Made by a program: the position numbers and the translations under genes. Below, in pieces: positions 31,888-40,932 of a stretch of 64,000 bases of DNA. Within the stretch, counting starts at the first letter, position 1, and every line of letters starts with the position of its first letter. The stretch spans positions 62,001 through 126,000 of the forward strand of contig CACYHB010000001.1 in the NCBI GenBank assembly GCA_902774015.1. The letters are read 5' to 3'. The stretch is from Oscillospiraceae bacterium (lineage in GTDB: Bacteria; Bacillota; Clostridia; Oscillospirales; Oscillospiraceae). The notes under the pieces are model-generated. The model was not told the DNA's origin. It saw only the letters and a program-made list of their open reading frames with translations, and did not search any database.

Positions 31888-34800
31888 TTATCGGAAGTAT
31901 TTGACTGCTGCTTCGAACATGCGGATGTCATAGTTGCCTGGAACGTTTTTGTAGAGGTTGCTGCCGATGCGTTCAGCGTGGCCCATCTTGCCGAAGACGC
32001 GTCCGTCCGGAGAGGTGATGCCCTCGATGGCATAGAGCGAACCGTTGGGGTTAAAATGCACGTCGCCTGTTGCCTTTCCCTCCAGATCCACATACTGGGT
32101 AGCGATTTGCCCGTTGGCGGCAAGCTGGCGGATGACCTCCTCACTTGCGAGGAAGCGGCCCTCACCGTGGGAAATGGGTACGCTGTAAATGTCGCCCACT
32201 TCGGTCAGCGCCAGCCAGGGCGACTTGTTGGAGGCGACGCGGGTGCGCACGATGCGGCTCTGGTGACGGCCGATGGTGTTGAAGGTCAGGGTAGGACAAG
32301 ATTCATCGGTGTCGATGATCTTGCCGTAGGGGACGAGACCCAGCTTGATGAGTGCCTGGAAGCCGTTGCAGATGCCGCAGATGAGGCCGTCCCTCCGCTC
32401 CAGCAGCTCCGTGACGCCCTCCTTGACCGCCGCGGAGCGGAAGAAGGCGGTGATGAACTTACCGGAGCCGTCCGGCTCGTCGCCGCCAGAGAAGCCTCCG
32501 GGGATGAAAATCATCTGGGCGTTTTTCAGCTCCTCGGCGAAGCGCTCCACGCTGCGGGAAATACCGTCGGCAGAGAGGTTGTTGATCACGATGATTTCCG
32601 GCTCGGCACCCGCATCGCGCACGGCCCTGGCGCTGTCAAACTCGCAGTTGGTGCCGGGGAAGGCGGGAATCAGCACGCGAGGCTTCGCGCAGTGCATTGC
32701 CGGGACGGGCCGTTGCGCAGCCTTGAAAGAGAAGGTCTCCATGGGCTGGTCGGCGGAGGGAATGTTGCAGGCGTACACGCTCTCCAGCTTGTTTTCATAG
32801 AGCGCGAGCAGCTCGGCTGCGGAAACGGACTCTGCGCCGAAGGAGAAGGCCCCGTCGTCGGTGATAAAGCCGATGCATTCACCCTCGGCATCTCTGTCAA
32901 CTTCCAGCAGGAACGCACCGTAATCGTAGCCGAACAGCTGCTCAAGACTGAGCGCCTCAGCAAAGCGGAAGCCGAAGCCATTGCCGAAGGCCATCTTCAT
33001 CACGGCCTCTGCAACGCCGCCCATGCCGGGCGTGCAGCAGGCACAGGCTCTGCCGGGACGCAGAAGCGCAGTGACCTGAGCGAAGACCTTCAGAAGAGAA
33101 TCAGCCCTCGGAAGTCCGTTTTCGTCGGTTTCCGGCGCTATGCGGATCAGCTTGTGCCCCGCTTCCTTGAATTCGGGGGACACGATGTCGGAGGTTTTCG
33201 CTGTTGTAACGGCGAAGGAGCAGAGTGTGGGCGGCACGTGGATGTTCTCAAAGGAGCCGCTCATGGAGTCTTTTCCGCCGATGGCAGCGACACCCAGACC
33301 CATCTGCGCCTCAAAGGCGCCCAGCAGGGCGGCCAGTGGCTTGCCCCAGCGCTTCGGGTCCTTGCCCAGGCGCTCGAAATACTCCTGGAAGCTCAGATAG
33401 ACGTCGGAGAATTCCGCGCCGGTCGCGATCAGCTTGCAGACGGATTCGACCACGGCCAGATACGCGCCGTGGTAGGGGCTTTTTTCAGTGATAAAGGGAT
33501 TATAGCCCCAGGCCATCAGGGAGCAGTCCTCGGTGTGCTTTTTTTCCACGGATATTTTCTGCACCATGGCCTGCACAGGCGTATGCTGATATTTGCCGCC
33601 GAAGGGCATCAGAACACTGCCCGCGCCGATGGTGGAATCAAAGCGCTCAGAGAGACCGCGTTTGGAGCAGCAGTTGAGGTCGGCCGCCATGGCCTTGAGA
33701 TTCCTGGCAAAGCCGCCTTTGATTTCCCGGGCAAAGTCCTCAGGCGCGGCAGAAACGGCGTTCACATGCTTGCTTGCGCCGTTGGTGTCGAGGAAGGCTC
33801 GACTCAGATCCACGATAGTCTTCCCGTTCCAGTGCATGACGAGACGGGGCTCTGCCTGCACGACGGCGACGGGGCAGGCCTGCAGGTTTTCTTCGCTGGC
33901 AAGGGCGAGGAATGCTTCAACGTCTTTTGCCTCCACAACGACTGCCATACGCTCCTGGCTTTCGCTGATGGCGAGCTCGGTGCCGTCCAAACCCTCGTAC
34001 TTCTTTGGCACGGCGTTTAAGTCGATGGAGAGACCGTCGGCCAGCTCACCGATGGCGACCGAGACGCCGCCCGCGCCGAAGTCGTTGCAGCGCTTGATCA
34101 TGCGGCAGGCGTCGCCGTTGCGGAAAAGGCGCTGGAGCTTGCGCTCCTCGGGGGCGTTGCCCTTCTGCACCTCGGCCCCGCAGGTCTCTACGGAGTGGGC
34201 GTTGTGGGCCTTGGAGGAGCCGGTGGCGCCGCCGATGCCGTCACGCCCGGTGCTGCCGCCCAGCAGGATCACCACATCGCCGGGGGCCGGGATCTCACGC
34301 CGCACATTTTCCGCGGGAGCTGCGGCGATGACAGCGCCGATCTCCATGCGTTTGGCGGCGTAGCCTGGATGATAGAGCTCGTCCACGATACCGGTGGCAA
34401 GGCCGATCTGGTTGCCGTAGGAGGAGTAGCCCGCCGCAGCGGTGGTGACCAGCTTGCGCTGGGGGAGCTTGCCGGGGATGGTCTCGCTTACAGGCTTTAG
34501 AGGATCGGCAGCGCCGGTGACGCGCATGGCGCCGTAGACGTAAGAGCGGCCGGACAGAGGATCCCGGATCGCGCCGCCGATGCAGGTGGCCGCGCCGCCG
34601 AAGGGCTCGATCTCTGTGGGGTGATTGTGGGTCTCGTTCTTAAAGAGCAGGAGCCAGGGCTCCTTCACGCCGTCGACCGTAACGTCTATCTTCACGGTGC
34701 AGGCGTTGATCTCCTCGCTCTCGTCAAGTTTCGAGAGCTTTCCGGCCTTTTTCAGTGCCTTGGCGGCGATGGTGCCCAGATCCATGAGGCAAACGGGCTT

Positions 34801-35574
34801 TGTGCGACCCAGCGCCTCACGGGTGGCGAGGTAATCGTCATAGGCCTTCTGCAACATCGCATCCTCAAAGCGCACCTCGTCAATCACGGTATTAAAGGTG
34901 GTGTGGCGGCAGTGGTCGGACCAGTAGGTATCCAACACGCGGATCTCGGTGATGGTCGGTTCTCTGCCCTCGCTGCGGAAATACCCCTGACAGAAAGCAA
35001 TGTCGTCTGTGTCCATGGCGAGACCGTAGTCACGCACGAAGGCTTCCAGCCCGGCACGATCAAGACCGTTGAAGCCCTCCAGGGTCGCAACGGTTTCGGG
35101 AATGGCGTATTTGACGGCCAGGGTCTCCGGCAGGTCGAGGGAGGCTTCCCGCGCCTCCACGGGGTTGATGACGTATTTCTTGATTTCCGCGATCTCCTGC
35201 GCGCTGAGAGCGCCGTAGAGCGCGTACACCTTGGCGGAACGGATCAGAGGACGCTCCCCCTGGGAGATGATCTGGATGCACTGGGCCGCGGAATCGGCCC
35301 GCTGGTCAAACTGGCCCGGGAGGTATTCCACGGCGAAAACGAAAGCGTCCCCGCAGTCGATCCCGGCGCTGGCTTTATCCAGCTGCGGCTCGGAAAATAC
35401 GGTGCGGATCGCATAGCGGAAGAGCTCTTTGCTGATGTTCTCCGCGTCGTAACGGTTGAAGAGCCGCACATGCTCAAGGCCTTTGATCCCCAGCAGGCCG
35501 CGCGCGTCGTTTAAGAGCGTGCGTGCCTCGTTGTCGAGGCCGGGCTTCTTTTCCACATATACTCTGTATACCAT
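31888..35574 (-). CDS. purL: Phosphoribosylformylglycinamidine synthase, single-chain
   Basis: The start was set at the ATG at 35574, one base after the purD stop; an upstream open frame overlaps purD and is not coding. The 1228-residue protein is the large single-chain PurL: N-terminal PurS-like domain, linker, two ATP-binding synthetase halves (with WSDHCRHTTFNT near 215 and GGKDSMSGSF-like sequence near 775), and a C-terminal class I glutamine amidotransferase domain starting at RVLIPAFPGTNCEFDSARA with the nucleophile in CGICNGFQALIKLG. It converts FGAR to FGAM using glutamine. Most Bacillus relatives use separate PurS, PurQ and PurL; the single-chain form is common in Clostridia and Proteobacteria. 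Confidence 0.95.
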   Translation of the reverse strand: MVYRVYVEKKPGLDNEARTLLNDARGLLGIKGLEHVRLFNRYDAENISKELFRYAIRTVFSEPQLDKASAGIDCGDAFVFAVEYLPGQFDQRADSAAQCIQIISQGERPLIRSAKVYALYGALSAQEIAEIKKYVINPVEAREASLDLPETLAVKYAIPETVATLEGFNGLDRAGLEAFVRDYGLAMDTDDIAFCQGYFRSEGREPTITEIRVLDTYWSDHCRHTTFNTVIDEVRFEDAMLQKAYDDYLATREALGRTKPVCLMDLGTIAAKALKKAGKLSKLDESEEINACTVKIDVTVDGVKEPWLLLFKNETHNHPTEIEPFGGAATCIGGAIRDPLSGRSYVYGAMRVTGAADPLKPVSETIPGKLPQRKLVTTAAAGYSSYGNQIGLATGIVDELYHPGYAAKRMEIGAVIAAAPAENVRREIPAPGDVVILLGGSTGRDGIGGATGSSKAHNAHSVETCGAEVQKGNAPEERKLQRLFRNGDACRMIKRCNDFGAGGVSVAIGELADGLSIDLNAVPKKYEGLDGTELAISESQERMAVVVEAKDVEAFLALASEENLQACPVAVVQAEPRLVMHWNGKTIVDLSRAFLDTNGASKHVNAVSAAPEDFAREIKGGFARNLKAMAADLNCCSKRGLSERFDSTIGAGSVLMPFGGKYQHTPVQAMVQKISVEKKHTEDCSLMAWGYNPFITEKSPYHGAYLAVVESVCKLIATGAEFSDVYLSFQEYFERLGKDPKRWGKPLAALLGAFEAQMGLGVAAIGGKDSMSGSFENIHVPPTLCSFAVTTAKTSDIVSPEFKEAGHKLIRIAPETDENGLPRADSLLKVFAQVTALLRPGRACACCTPGMGGVAEAVMKMAFGNGFGFRFAEALSLEQLFGYDYGAFLLEVDRDAEGECIGFITDDGAFSFGAESVSAAELLALYENKLESVYACNIPSADQPMETFSFKAAQRPVPAMHCAKPRVLIPAFPGTNCEFDSARAVRDAGAEPEIIVINNLSADGISRSVERFAEELKNAQMIFIPGGFSGGDEPDGSGKFITAFFRSAAVKEGVTELLERRDGLICGICNGFQALIKLGLVPYGKIIDTDESCPTLTFNTIGRHQSRIVRTRVASNKSPWLALTEVGDIYSVPISHGEGRFLASEEVIRQLAANGQIATQYVDLEGKATGDVHFNPNGSLYAIEGITSPDGRVFGKMGHAERIGSNLYKNVPGNYDIRMFEAAVKYFR

Positions 35575-35575
35575 G

Positions 35576-36847
35576 TCAGTCCTCCGAAACCGCGCGCAGG
35601 GCGCGCTGCCCAATGTCGCGGCGGCAGTAGGAATTCTCAAAATGCACCTGAGATGCGAGATCGTAGGCGGCATCAATCGCTTCGGGGAGCGTATCCGCCA
35701 CGGCGGTACAGCCGACCACACGGCCGCCGTTTGTGAAGAGTTCGCCGTTTTTCAGTGCGGCGCCGGCAACGTAGACCCGGTCGGCGATCGCCTCGGGAAC
35801 GGAGAGGGGATAGCCCTTCTCGTAGTGTTCCGGATACCCTTTCGAGGCAAGGATCACGCAGCAGGCGGAGCTGCCGGAAAAGCGGACTTCGACCTCGCTG
35901 AGGCGCTCTTCGGTGACAGCGCGCATCACGGTGAAGAGATCGCTCTCCAGCAGAGGCAGCACCACCTGCGTCTCCGGGTCACCGAAGCGGCAGTTGTATT
36001 CTATGACCTTGGGACCGTCCTTCGTGACCATCAGACCGAAGTACAGGCAGCCCTTGAAGGGTCGCCCCTCGGCATTCATAGCGTGGATGGTGGGGAGGAA
36101 GATCTCCTCCATACAGCGCTGCGCCACCGCCTCGGTGTAATAGGGGTTGGGGGCCACGGTGCCCATGCCGCCTGTGTTGAGGCCGGTGTCACCGTCTCCG
36201 GCCCGCTTGTGGTCCATCGAGGAGACCATGGGGACGATGCTCTTTCCGTCGGTAAAGGCGAGTACGGAGACTTCGGGACCCTCCAGAAATTCCTCTATGA
36301 CAACCTGCTCGCCGCTCTTGCCGAACTTGTGGTTCTGCATCATCTCCACTACTGCGTCTCTGGCCTCCTCCCGGGTCCGGGCGATGATCACGCCCTTGCC
36401 GAGAGCCAGTCCGTCCGCCTTTATGACAGTGGGGAGGGGTGCGCTTTCCAGATAGGTGAGCGCGGCGTCCAAACGGTCAAAGCTCTCATAAGAGGCCGTG
36501 GGGATGCCGTATTTCTTCATCAGCTCCTTGGCAAAGACCTTGCTGCCCTCGATAATGGCGGCGTTGGCCCGGGGGCCGAAGCAGGGTACGCCGATCTTCT
36601 CCAGCGCATCCACACAGCCGAGCACCAGCGGATCATCGGGCGTGACCACCGCGTAGTCGATGGCGTTATCCTCGGCAAAGCTCACGATGGAGGCAATGTC
36701 CTTCGCTCCGATTGGTACGCAGGTCGCGTCGCGCGCAATACCGCCGTTTCCGGGCAGAGCAAAGATCTCGGTGATTTCCGGGTTCTCTTTCAGCTTCTTG
36801 ATGACGGCATGCTCACGTCCGCCGCCGCCAACGACAAGAACCTTCAT
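35576..36847 (-). CDS. purD: Phosphoribosylamine-glycine ligase
   Basis: A 423-residue ATP-grasp enzyme that couples phosphoribosylamine and glycine, the second step of purine synthesis. It opens with the GARS N-terminal VLVVGGGGREHA, followed by the ATP-grasp core with KADGLALGKGV near 140 and EFLEGPEVSVLAF near 185, then DGDTGLNTGGMG near 220 and RFGDPETQ near 290, all family signatures. It lies 10 bases after purH and 1 base before purL. Nothing about it is unusual. Confidence 0.96.
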   Translation of the reverse strand: MKVLVVGGGGREHAVIKKLKENPEITEIFALPGNGGIARDATCVPIGAKDIASIVSFAEDNAIDYAVVTPDDPLVLGCVDALEKIGVPCFGPRANAAIIEGSKVFAKELMKKYGIPTASYESFDRLDAALTYLESAPLPTVIKADGLALGKGVIIARTREEARDAVVEMMQNHKFGKSGEQVVIEEFLEGPEVSVLAFTDGKSIVPMVSSMDHKRAGDGDTGLNTGGMGTVAPNPYYTEAVAQRCMEEIFLPTIHAMNAEGRPFKGCLYFGLMVTKDGPKVIEYNCRFGDPETQVVLPLLESDLFTVMRAVTEERLSEVEVRFSGSSACCVILASKGYPEHYEKGYPLSVPEAIADRVYVAGAALKNGELFTNGGRVVGCTAVADTLPEAIDAAYDLASQVHFENSYCRRDIGQRALRAVSED

Positions 36848-36857
36848 ATCCTTCTCC

Positions 36858-38036
36858 TTAGTGGTGGAACAGGCGCATGCCTGTGAAGGCCATGACCATT
36901 CCGTATTTGTTCGCGGTGTCGATCACATGGTCGTCGCGGATGGAGCCGCCCGGCTCGGCAATATACTGCACGCCGGATTTGCGGGCGCGCTCCACGTTGT
37001 CGCCGAAGGGGAAGAACGCGTCGGAGCCGCAGGTGACGCCGCTCTGGGTGGCGATCCAGGCCTTCTTTTCCTCCGCGGTCAGCACCTCGGGACGGACCTT
37101 GAACACGCGCTGCCACTCTCCCTCACGCAGCACGTCGTCATACTCGTCGGAGGTATAGACGTCGATGGCGTTGTCCCGGTCGGGGCGGCGGATGCCGTCT
37201 ACGAACTGAAGGCCCAGCACTTTCGGGTGCTGGCGGAGATACCAGTTGTCAGCCTTGGAGCCGGCGAGCCTGGTGCAGTGGATGCGGCTCTGCTGGCCGG
37301 CGCCCACGCCGATGGCCTGCCCGTCCTTGACGTAGCAGACAGAGTTGGACTGCGTATATTTCAGGGTGATGAGGGCAACGATCATGTCGATCTTCGCCTG
37401 CTCGGGCAACTCCTTGTTCTCGGTGACGATGTTCTGCAGCAGCGCCTCATCGATTTTGAAGTTGTTGTGACCCTGCTCGAAGGTGACGCCGAAAACGTCC
37501 TTCTGCTCCTGGGCTGCGGGCGCGTAATCCGGGTCGATCTGCACCACGTTGTAATTGCCCTTTTTCTTGGTCTTGAGGATCTGCAGCGCTTCCTCGGTGT
37601 AACCGGGGGCGATCACGCCGTCGGAGACCTCGTCCTTGAGATAGGCGGCGGTGGCCGCGTCGCAAACGTCGCTCAGCGCGGCCCAGTCGCCGTAGGAGCA
37701 GAGGCGGTCGGCACCGCGGGCGCGGATATAGGCGCAGGCGATGGGAGAGAGCTCGGCGTCATCGGCGACAAAGTAGATGTGCCGGTCCACCTCGCTCAGA
37801 GGCAGACCCACGGCGGCACCGGCGGGAGAGACGTGCTTGAAGGAGGCGGCGGAGGGAAGCCCGGTGGCCTCTTTCAGCTCCTTGACCAGCTGCCAGGAGT
37901 TGAGCGCGTCCAGAAAATTGATGAAGCCGGGGCGGCCGTTCAGAACGGTGACAGGCAGGTCGCTGCCGTCCTTCATGAAGATCTTCGCGGGCTTCTGGTT
38001 GGGGTTGCAGCCATATTTAAGTTCGAATTCGTTCAT
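36858..38036 (-). CDS. purH: Stand-alone AICAR transformylase (PurH without the IMP cyclohydrolase domain)
   Basis: The 392-residue protein matches only the C-terminal AICAR formyltransferase part of PurH: it begins ELKYGCNPNQKPA, holds the catalytic Lys-His pair in SFKHVSPAGAAVGLPL near 66-81, and ends with GSDAFFPFGDNV and GGSIRDDHVI, followed by GMVMAFTGMRLFHH. The MGS-like cyclohydrolase domain that normally precedes it is absent, and there is no room for it before the upstream gene. It transfers the formyl group of 10-formyl-THF to AICAR to give FAICAR. The gene just upstream encodes a PurO-like protein that would close the ring. The two are 11 bases apart. Confidence 0.92.
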   Translation of the reverse strand: MNEFELKYGCNPNQKPAKIFMKDGSDLPVTVLNGRPGFINFLDALNSWQLVKELKEATGLPSAASFKHVSPAGAAVGLPLSEVDRHIYFVADDAELSPIACAYIRARGADRLCSYGDWAALSDVCDAATAAYLKDEVSDGVIAPGYTEEALQILKTKKKGNYNVVQIDPDYAPAAQEQKDVFGVTFEQGHNNFKIDEALLQNIVTENKELPEQAKIDMIVALITLKYTQSNSVCYVKDGQAIGVGAGQQSRIHCTRLAGSKADNWYLRQHPKVLGLQFVDGIRRPDRDNAIDVYTSDEYDDVLREGEWQRVFKVRPEVLTAEEKKAWIATQSGVTCGSDAFFPFGDNVERARKSGVQYIAEPGGSIRDDHVIDTANKYGMVMAFTGMRLFHH

Positions 38037-38047
38037 GTCAAATCTCC

Positions 38048-38680
38048 TTAGTCGCCCAGATGTTTATTGAACAGTTTCACTTCGCCCTTTACGTTGCTGT
38101 AGAGCGAAACCTTGTTGTCCCTGTTGAGGGCCTCCCAGACCTGCTCCGGCTCCGGCATGTCGATCTGCAGGGGTTCGCCGGTGAAGCTGGGCAGGGGAGA
38201 ACCGTCGCCCTGATAGGTGCTGATGAAGTAACCCCTTCCCTCGTCGCAGCCCTCGTAGCTGTAGAAGCAGCGGAGGCAGCGGCCGTCCACATGCTTGAGG
38301 ATGGAGAACTCAAAGCTCCCGTCGGCATGGCAGATGGCGGAGATGCGGGGCGTCCAGTTGGGCTCGTCGGGTTCGTACTCCCGGGTGGCGAGAGCGGCGC
38401 GGAAATCGCCCATATCGCGGATGGTATCGGTCTGGTTGCCGTTGGTGACGATCAAATCGTCTCCCATGCTGCGCACGGGGTGATAAATGATCAGGCTGGG
38501 GTCCGTAAGCCTGGAAGCGTCATAGGCCTCCGTGCGGATGCCGTCTTCCGTAAAGGAGAAGATGCGGTTGCGGCTGTTTTCGCTGCGGCCCATGATGAAG
38601 TAATAGACGCGGTCTTTCCCCACGGCAATGCCTCTGCCCGGGTAGGGGTTGTTCTTCAGAAATGCAAGAAAATCCGTCAT
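38048..38680 (-). CDS. PurO-like IMP cyclohydrolase
   Basis: A 210-residue protein starting at the ATG at 38680 (behind AAAGGAGC), overlapping purN by 4 bases. It has the features of the IMP_cyclohyd/PurO family described from archaea: an Ntn-like start PYPGRGIAVGKDRVYYFIMGRSENSRNR, followed by IVTNGNQTD near 82 and PNWTPRISA near 108. PurO dehydrates FAICAR to IMP, the last step of the pathway, and is unrelated to the PurH cyclohydrolase domain. Its place directly before a PurH that lacks that domain strongly supports the role. The family assignment rests on remembered motifs and context, so a profile search would be decisive. Confidence 0.85.
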   Translation of the reverse strand: MTDFLAFLKNNPYPGRGIAVGKDRVYYFIMGRSENSRNRIFSFTEDGIRTEAYDASRLTDPSLIIYHPVRSMGDDLIVTNGNQTDTIRDMGDFRAALATREYEPDEPNWTPRISAICHADGSFEFSILKHVDGRCLRCFYSYEGCDEGRGYFISTYQGDGSPLPSFTGEPLQIDMPEPEQVWEALNRDNKVSLYSNVKGEVKLFNKHLGD

Positions 38681-39297
38681 TGTCTGTGCTCCTTTTCTTT
38701 TTGAATCCGGGAGGAGACCAGTTCGGCCGCCTCGGGCAGGATGATCCATTCCGCGCGCTCCATGACGCGCTTCTGCAAGGTCTTCGGCGTATCGCCGGGA
38801 AGAACGCTGACGGCCTTCTGTAAAATGATGCGGCCGCCGTCGGGGATCTCATTCACATAGTGTACGGTGGCGCCGGTGACCTTGACGCCGTAGCTGAGCG
38901 CGGCCTCGTGTACCTTCAGGCCATAATAGCCTTTGCCGCAGAAGGAGGGGATCAGCGAGGGGTGGACGTTGATGATGCGTTTTTCGTAATGGCCTGTGAA
39001 GCGCTCGCTGAGGATGCTCATGAAGCCTGCAAGCACGATGAGCTCGATGCCGTTGTTGTCCAGCGTCTTCATGAGCGCCTCCTCAAAAGCCTCCTGGCCT
39101 CCGCAGTCCTTCTTCGTGATGGTGAGTGCGGGGATTCCGGCTTCGGCTGCCCGGATCAGAGCATAGGCGATGGCATTGCTGGAGATCACGAGCACGATCT
39201 CGCCGCTTTTCAGCACACCGCTTTTTTCGGCATCGATCAGCGCCTGCAGATTGGTGCCGCCGCCGGAGACCAGCACGGCAATCCGGGTCTTATTCAT
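38677..39297 (-). CDS. purN: Phosphoribosylglycinamide formyltransferase 1
   Basis: A 206-residue 10-formyl-THF-dependent GAR transformylase. The N-terminus RIAVLVSGGGTNLQALID is the classical start of PurN. The catalytic Asn-His-Asp set is seen as INVHPSLIPSF near 108 with the conserved GATVHYVNEIPDGG near 140 (His and Asp). It makes FGAR using the same cofactor as the AICAR transformylase. It overlaps the FNT channel gene by 8 bases and the PurO-like gene by 4, so translation is coupled across all three. Confidence 0.95.
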   Translation of the reverse strand: MNKTRIAVLVSGGGTNLQALIDAEKSGVLKSGEIVLVISSNAIAYALIRAAEAGIPALTITKKDCGGQEAFEEALMKTLDNNGIELIVLAGFMSILSERFTGHYEKRIINVHPSLIPSFCGKGYYGLKVHEAALSYGVKVTGATVHYVNEIPDGGRIILQKAVSVLPGDTPKTLQKRVMERAEWIILPEAAELVSSRIQKEKEHRQ

Positions 39298-39901
39298 GGC
39301 TGCCTCCTTTCAGAGAGCGGAGAAAGGGGATAAACATGCCGCCGAGGCTGTTTCCGAGTACGACCAGCAGCAGGAAAAATAGGCTGCGCAGCCGGAAGAG
39401 ACCGGCCAGGGCGAAATAGAACATATCGGCGATGGAGTGCTCGAAACCGCAGAGGATAAAAACGGGAATGCAGAAGAGAATGCCCAGCGGGGTCTTCTTC
39501 TCCCGGTAGATCCAGACGGCGGCATACATCAGCAGTCCGCAGAAGCAGCCGCGCAGCAGGGTCTGCAGCGGAAGCTGCGTCAACCGCTTTTCGCAGGCGG
39601 CGATCGCGGCCTCCTTGAGCTGGGGCAGAGCGACGCCGATCAGAAATCCGAAGAGCAGCGTCCCGAGAAGGTTGCCGAGCAGGCCCCAGAAAGCCTCCGC
39701 CAGCGCAGCTTTTCCGTGATTTGCGTACAGAAAACCGATCTTGCCGGTATAGAGGTTAAAGCCGAACCAGCAGATGCTCAGCAGCGCGATGCTGAAGAAA
39801 AACGCGCCAAGATAACGGTTGTCACAGGAGAGCAGGACTGCGCCGCCGATGGACACCATGCCGCCGGCAAGGATCCCTTCAATGATATGGTTTCTCAGCA
39901 T
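39290..39901 (-). CDS. Formate/nitrite transporter (FNT)-family channel
   Basis: A 203-residue membrane protein with six membrane spans and the FNT signature pieces: a GAVLLS-like first span, NLLGTLLFGFLIG near 77, and CGFEHSIADMFYFALAGL near 150, which contains the conserved pore His. FNT pentamers conduct formate, nitrite or hydrosulfide. This one is short (typical 260-280), having shorter termini. It sits inside the purine operon between purM and purN, overlapping both (7 and 8 bases), and fhs closes the same operon, so formate is the most reasonable substrate. Cysteine next to GFEH also occurs in other members. Confidence 0.82.
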   Translation of the reverse strand: MLRNHIIEGILAGGMVSIGGAVLLSCDNRYLGAFFFSIALLSICWFGFNLYTGKIGFLYANHGKAALAEAFWGLLGNLLGTLLFGFLIGVALPQLKEAAIAACEKRLTQLPLQTLLRGCFCGLLMYAAVWIYREKKTPLGILFCIPVFILCGFEHSIADMFYFALAGLFRLRSLFFLLLVVLGNSLGGMFIPFLRSLKGGSHE

Positions 39902-40932
39902 AGCACGATTTTTTCGTCGCCGCGGACGATCTCGCCCACGATATAGGCCTCCACGCCGCGGCCGCAGAGGGCCTCCATGGCGTCGTCCACGCTGTCCCGG
40001 GAGACGATCAGGCTCATGCCTACGCCCATGTTGAAGGTGTTGAACATGTCCCGTTCGGGGATGTTTCCGGTTTTTTGGATCAGGTCAAAGATCGCGGGAG
40101 TCTGAACGGCGGCCTTTTCGATCTTCGCGCAGAGCCCGTCGGGTACGGAGCGGGGGATATTCTCGTAAAACCCGCCGCCGGTGATGTGGCTGATACCGTG
40201 GATCTTTGCCACCTCCAGAGCGGCGACAACAGGCTTCACATAAATACGTGTAGGCGTGAGCAGGGCTTCGCCCAGGGCGGTCCCCAGTTCCGGAATCTCG
40301 CGGCCAAGATCTGCGTGCTCCACGTCAAAAACCTTGCGCACGAGAGAATAGCCGTTGGAATGGATGCCGCTGGAGGGCAGTGCGATCACGACGTCTCCGG
40401 CGATCATTGAAGTGGAATCGATGATTTTCTCCCTGTCCACGATGCCGACAGAAAAACCGGCCAGGTCGTAATCCTCCGGCCGCATGGTTCCTGGGTGCTC
40501 GGCCGTCTCGCCGCCGATCAGCGCGCAGCCGGCCCGAACGCAGCCCTCGGCAACACCCGCGACAAGGGAGGCCACCTTTTCAGGCTCGTTTCTGCCGATG
40601 GCGATATAGTCGAGGAAAAACAGGGGCTTTGCGCCGCAGCAGATGATGTCGTTGACGCACATGGCCACGCAGTCGATGCCGACCGTGTCGTGCCGGCCCA
40701 TGAGCTGGGCGATGCGCTGCTTGGTGCCCACGCCGTCTGTGCCGGAGACCAGCACAGGCTCCTTCATGCCGGATAGCTCCGGCGCAAAGAGACCGCCGAA
40801 GCCGCCGATCCCTGACACGACGCCGGGAATGAAGGTGCGCTCCACGTATTTTTTCATCAGGCGAACGCCCTCGTAGCCGGCCTCAATGTTGACGCCGGCT
40901 GCGGCATACGATGCGGAATGGGAGTTTTCCAT
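39895..40932 (-). CDS. purM: Phosphoribosylformylglycinamidine cyclo-ligase
   Basis: The ATG at 40932 follows AAAGGAAT. The 345-residue protein is AIR synthetase, which closes the imidazole ring of FGAM with ATP. It shows SYAAAGVNIEAG at the start, GGFGGLF near 45, VSGTDGVGTKQRIA near 62, CALIGGETAEHPG near 130 and HITGGGFYENIPR near 245, all typical. It is separated from purF by a 175-base gap that contains hairpins, the largest gap in this otherwise tight operon, and overlaps the FNT channel gene by 7 bases. Confidence 0.96.
   Translation of the reverse strand: MENSHSASYAAAGVNIEAGYEGVRLMKKYVERTFIPGVVSGIGGFGGLFAPELSGMKEPVLVSGTDGVGTKQRIAQLMGRHDTVGIDCVAMCVNDIICCGAKPLFFLDYIAIGRNEPEKVASLVAGVAEGCVRAGCALIGGETAEHPGTMRPEDYDLAGFSVGIVDREKIIDSTSMIAGDVVIALPSSGIHSNGYSLVRKVFDVEHADLGREIPELGTALGEALLTPTRIYVKPVVAALEVAKIHGISHITGGGFYENIPRSVPDGLCAKIEKAAVQTPAIFDLIQKTGNIPERDMFNTFNMGVGMSLIVSRDSVDDAMEALCGRGVEAYIVGEIVRGDEKIVLC

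Noticed and set aside
34195-34500. Plus-strand frame inside purL and similar long frames opposite purL, carB and the oxidoreductase (for example 15665-18232, 30058-34020 and 50554-54318)
   Set aside because: These are antisense shadows caused by high G+C codon use in real genes; they have no ribosome sites and low-complexity Val/Gly/Asp/His-rich products.
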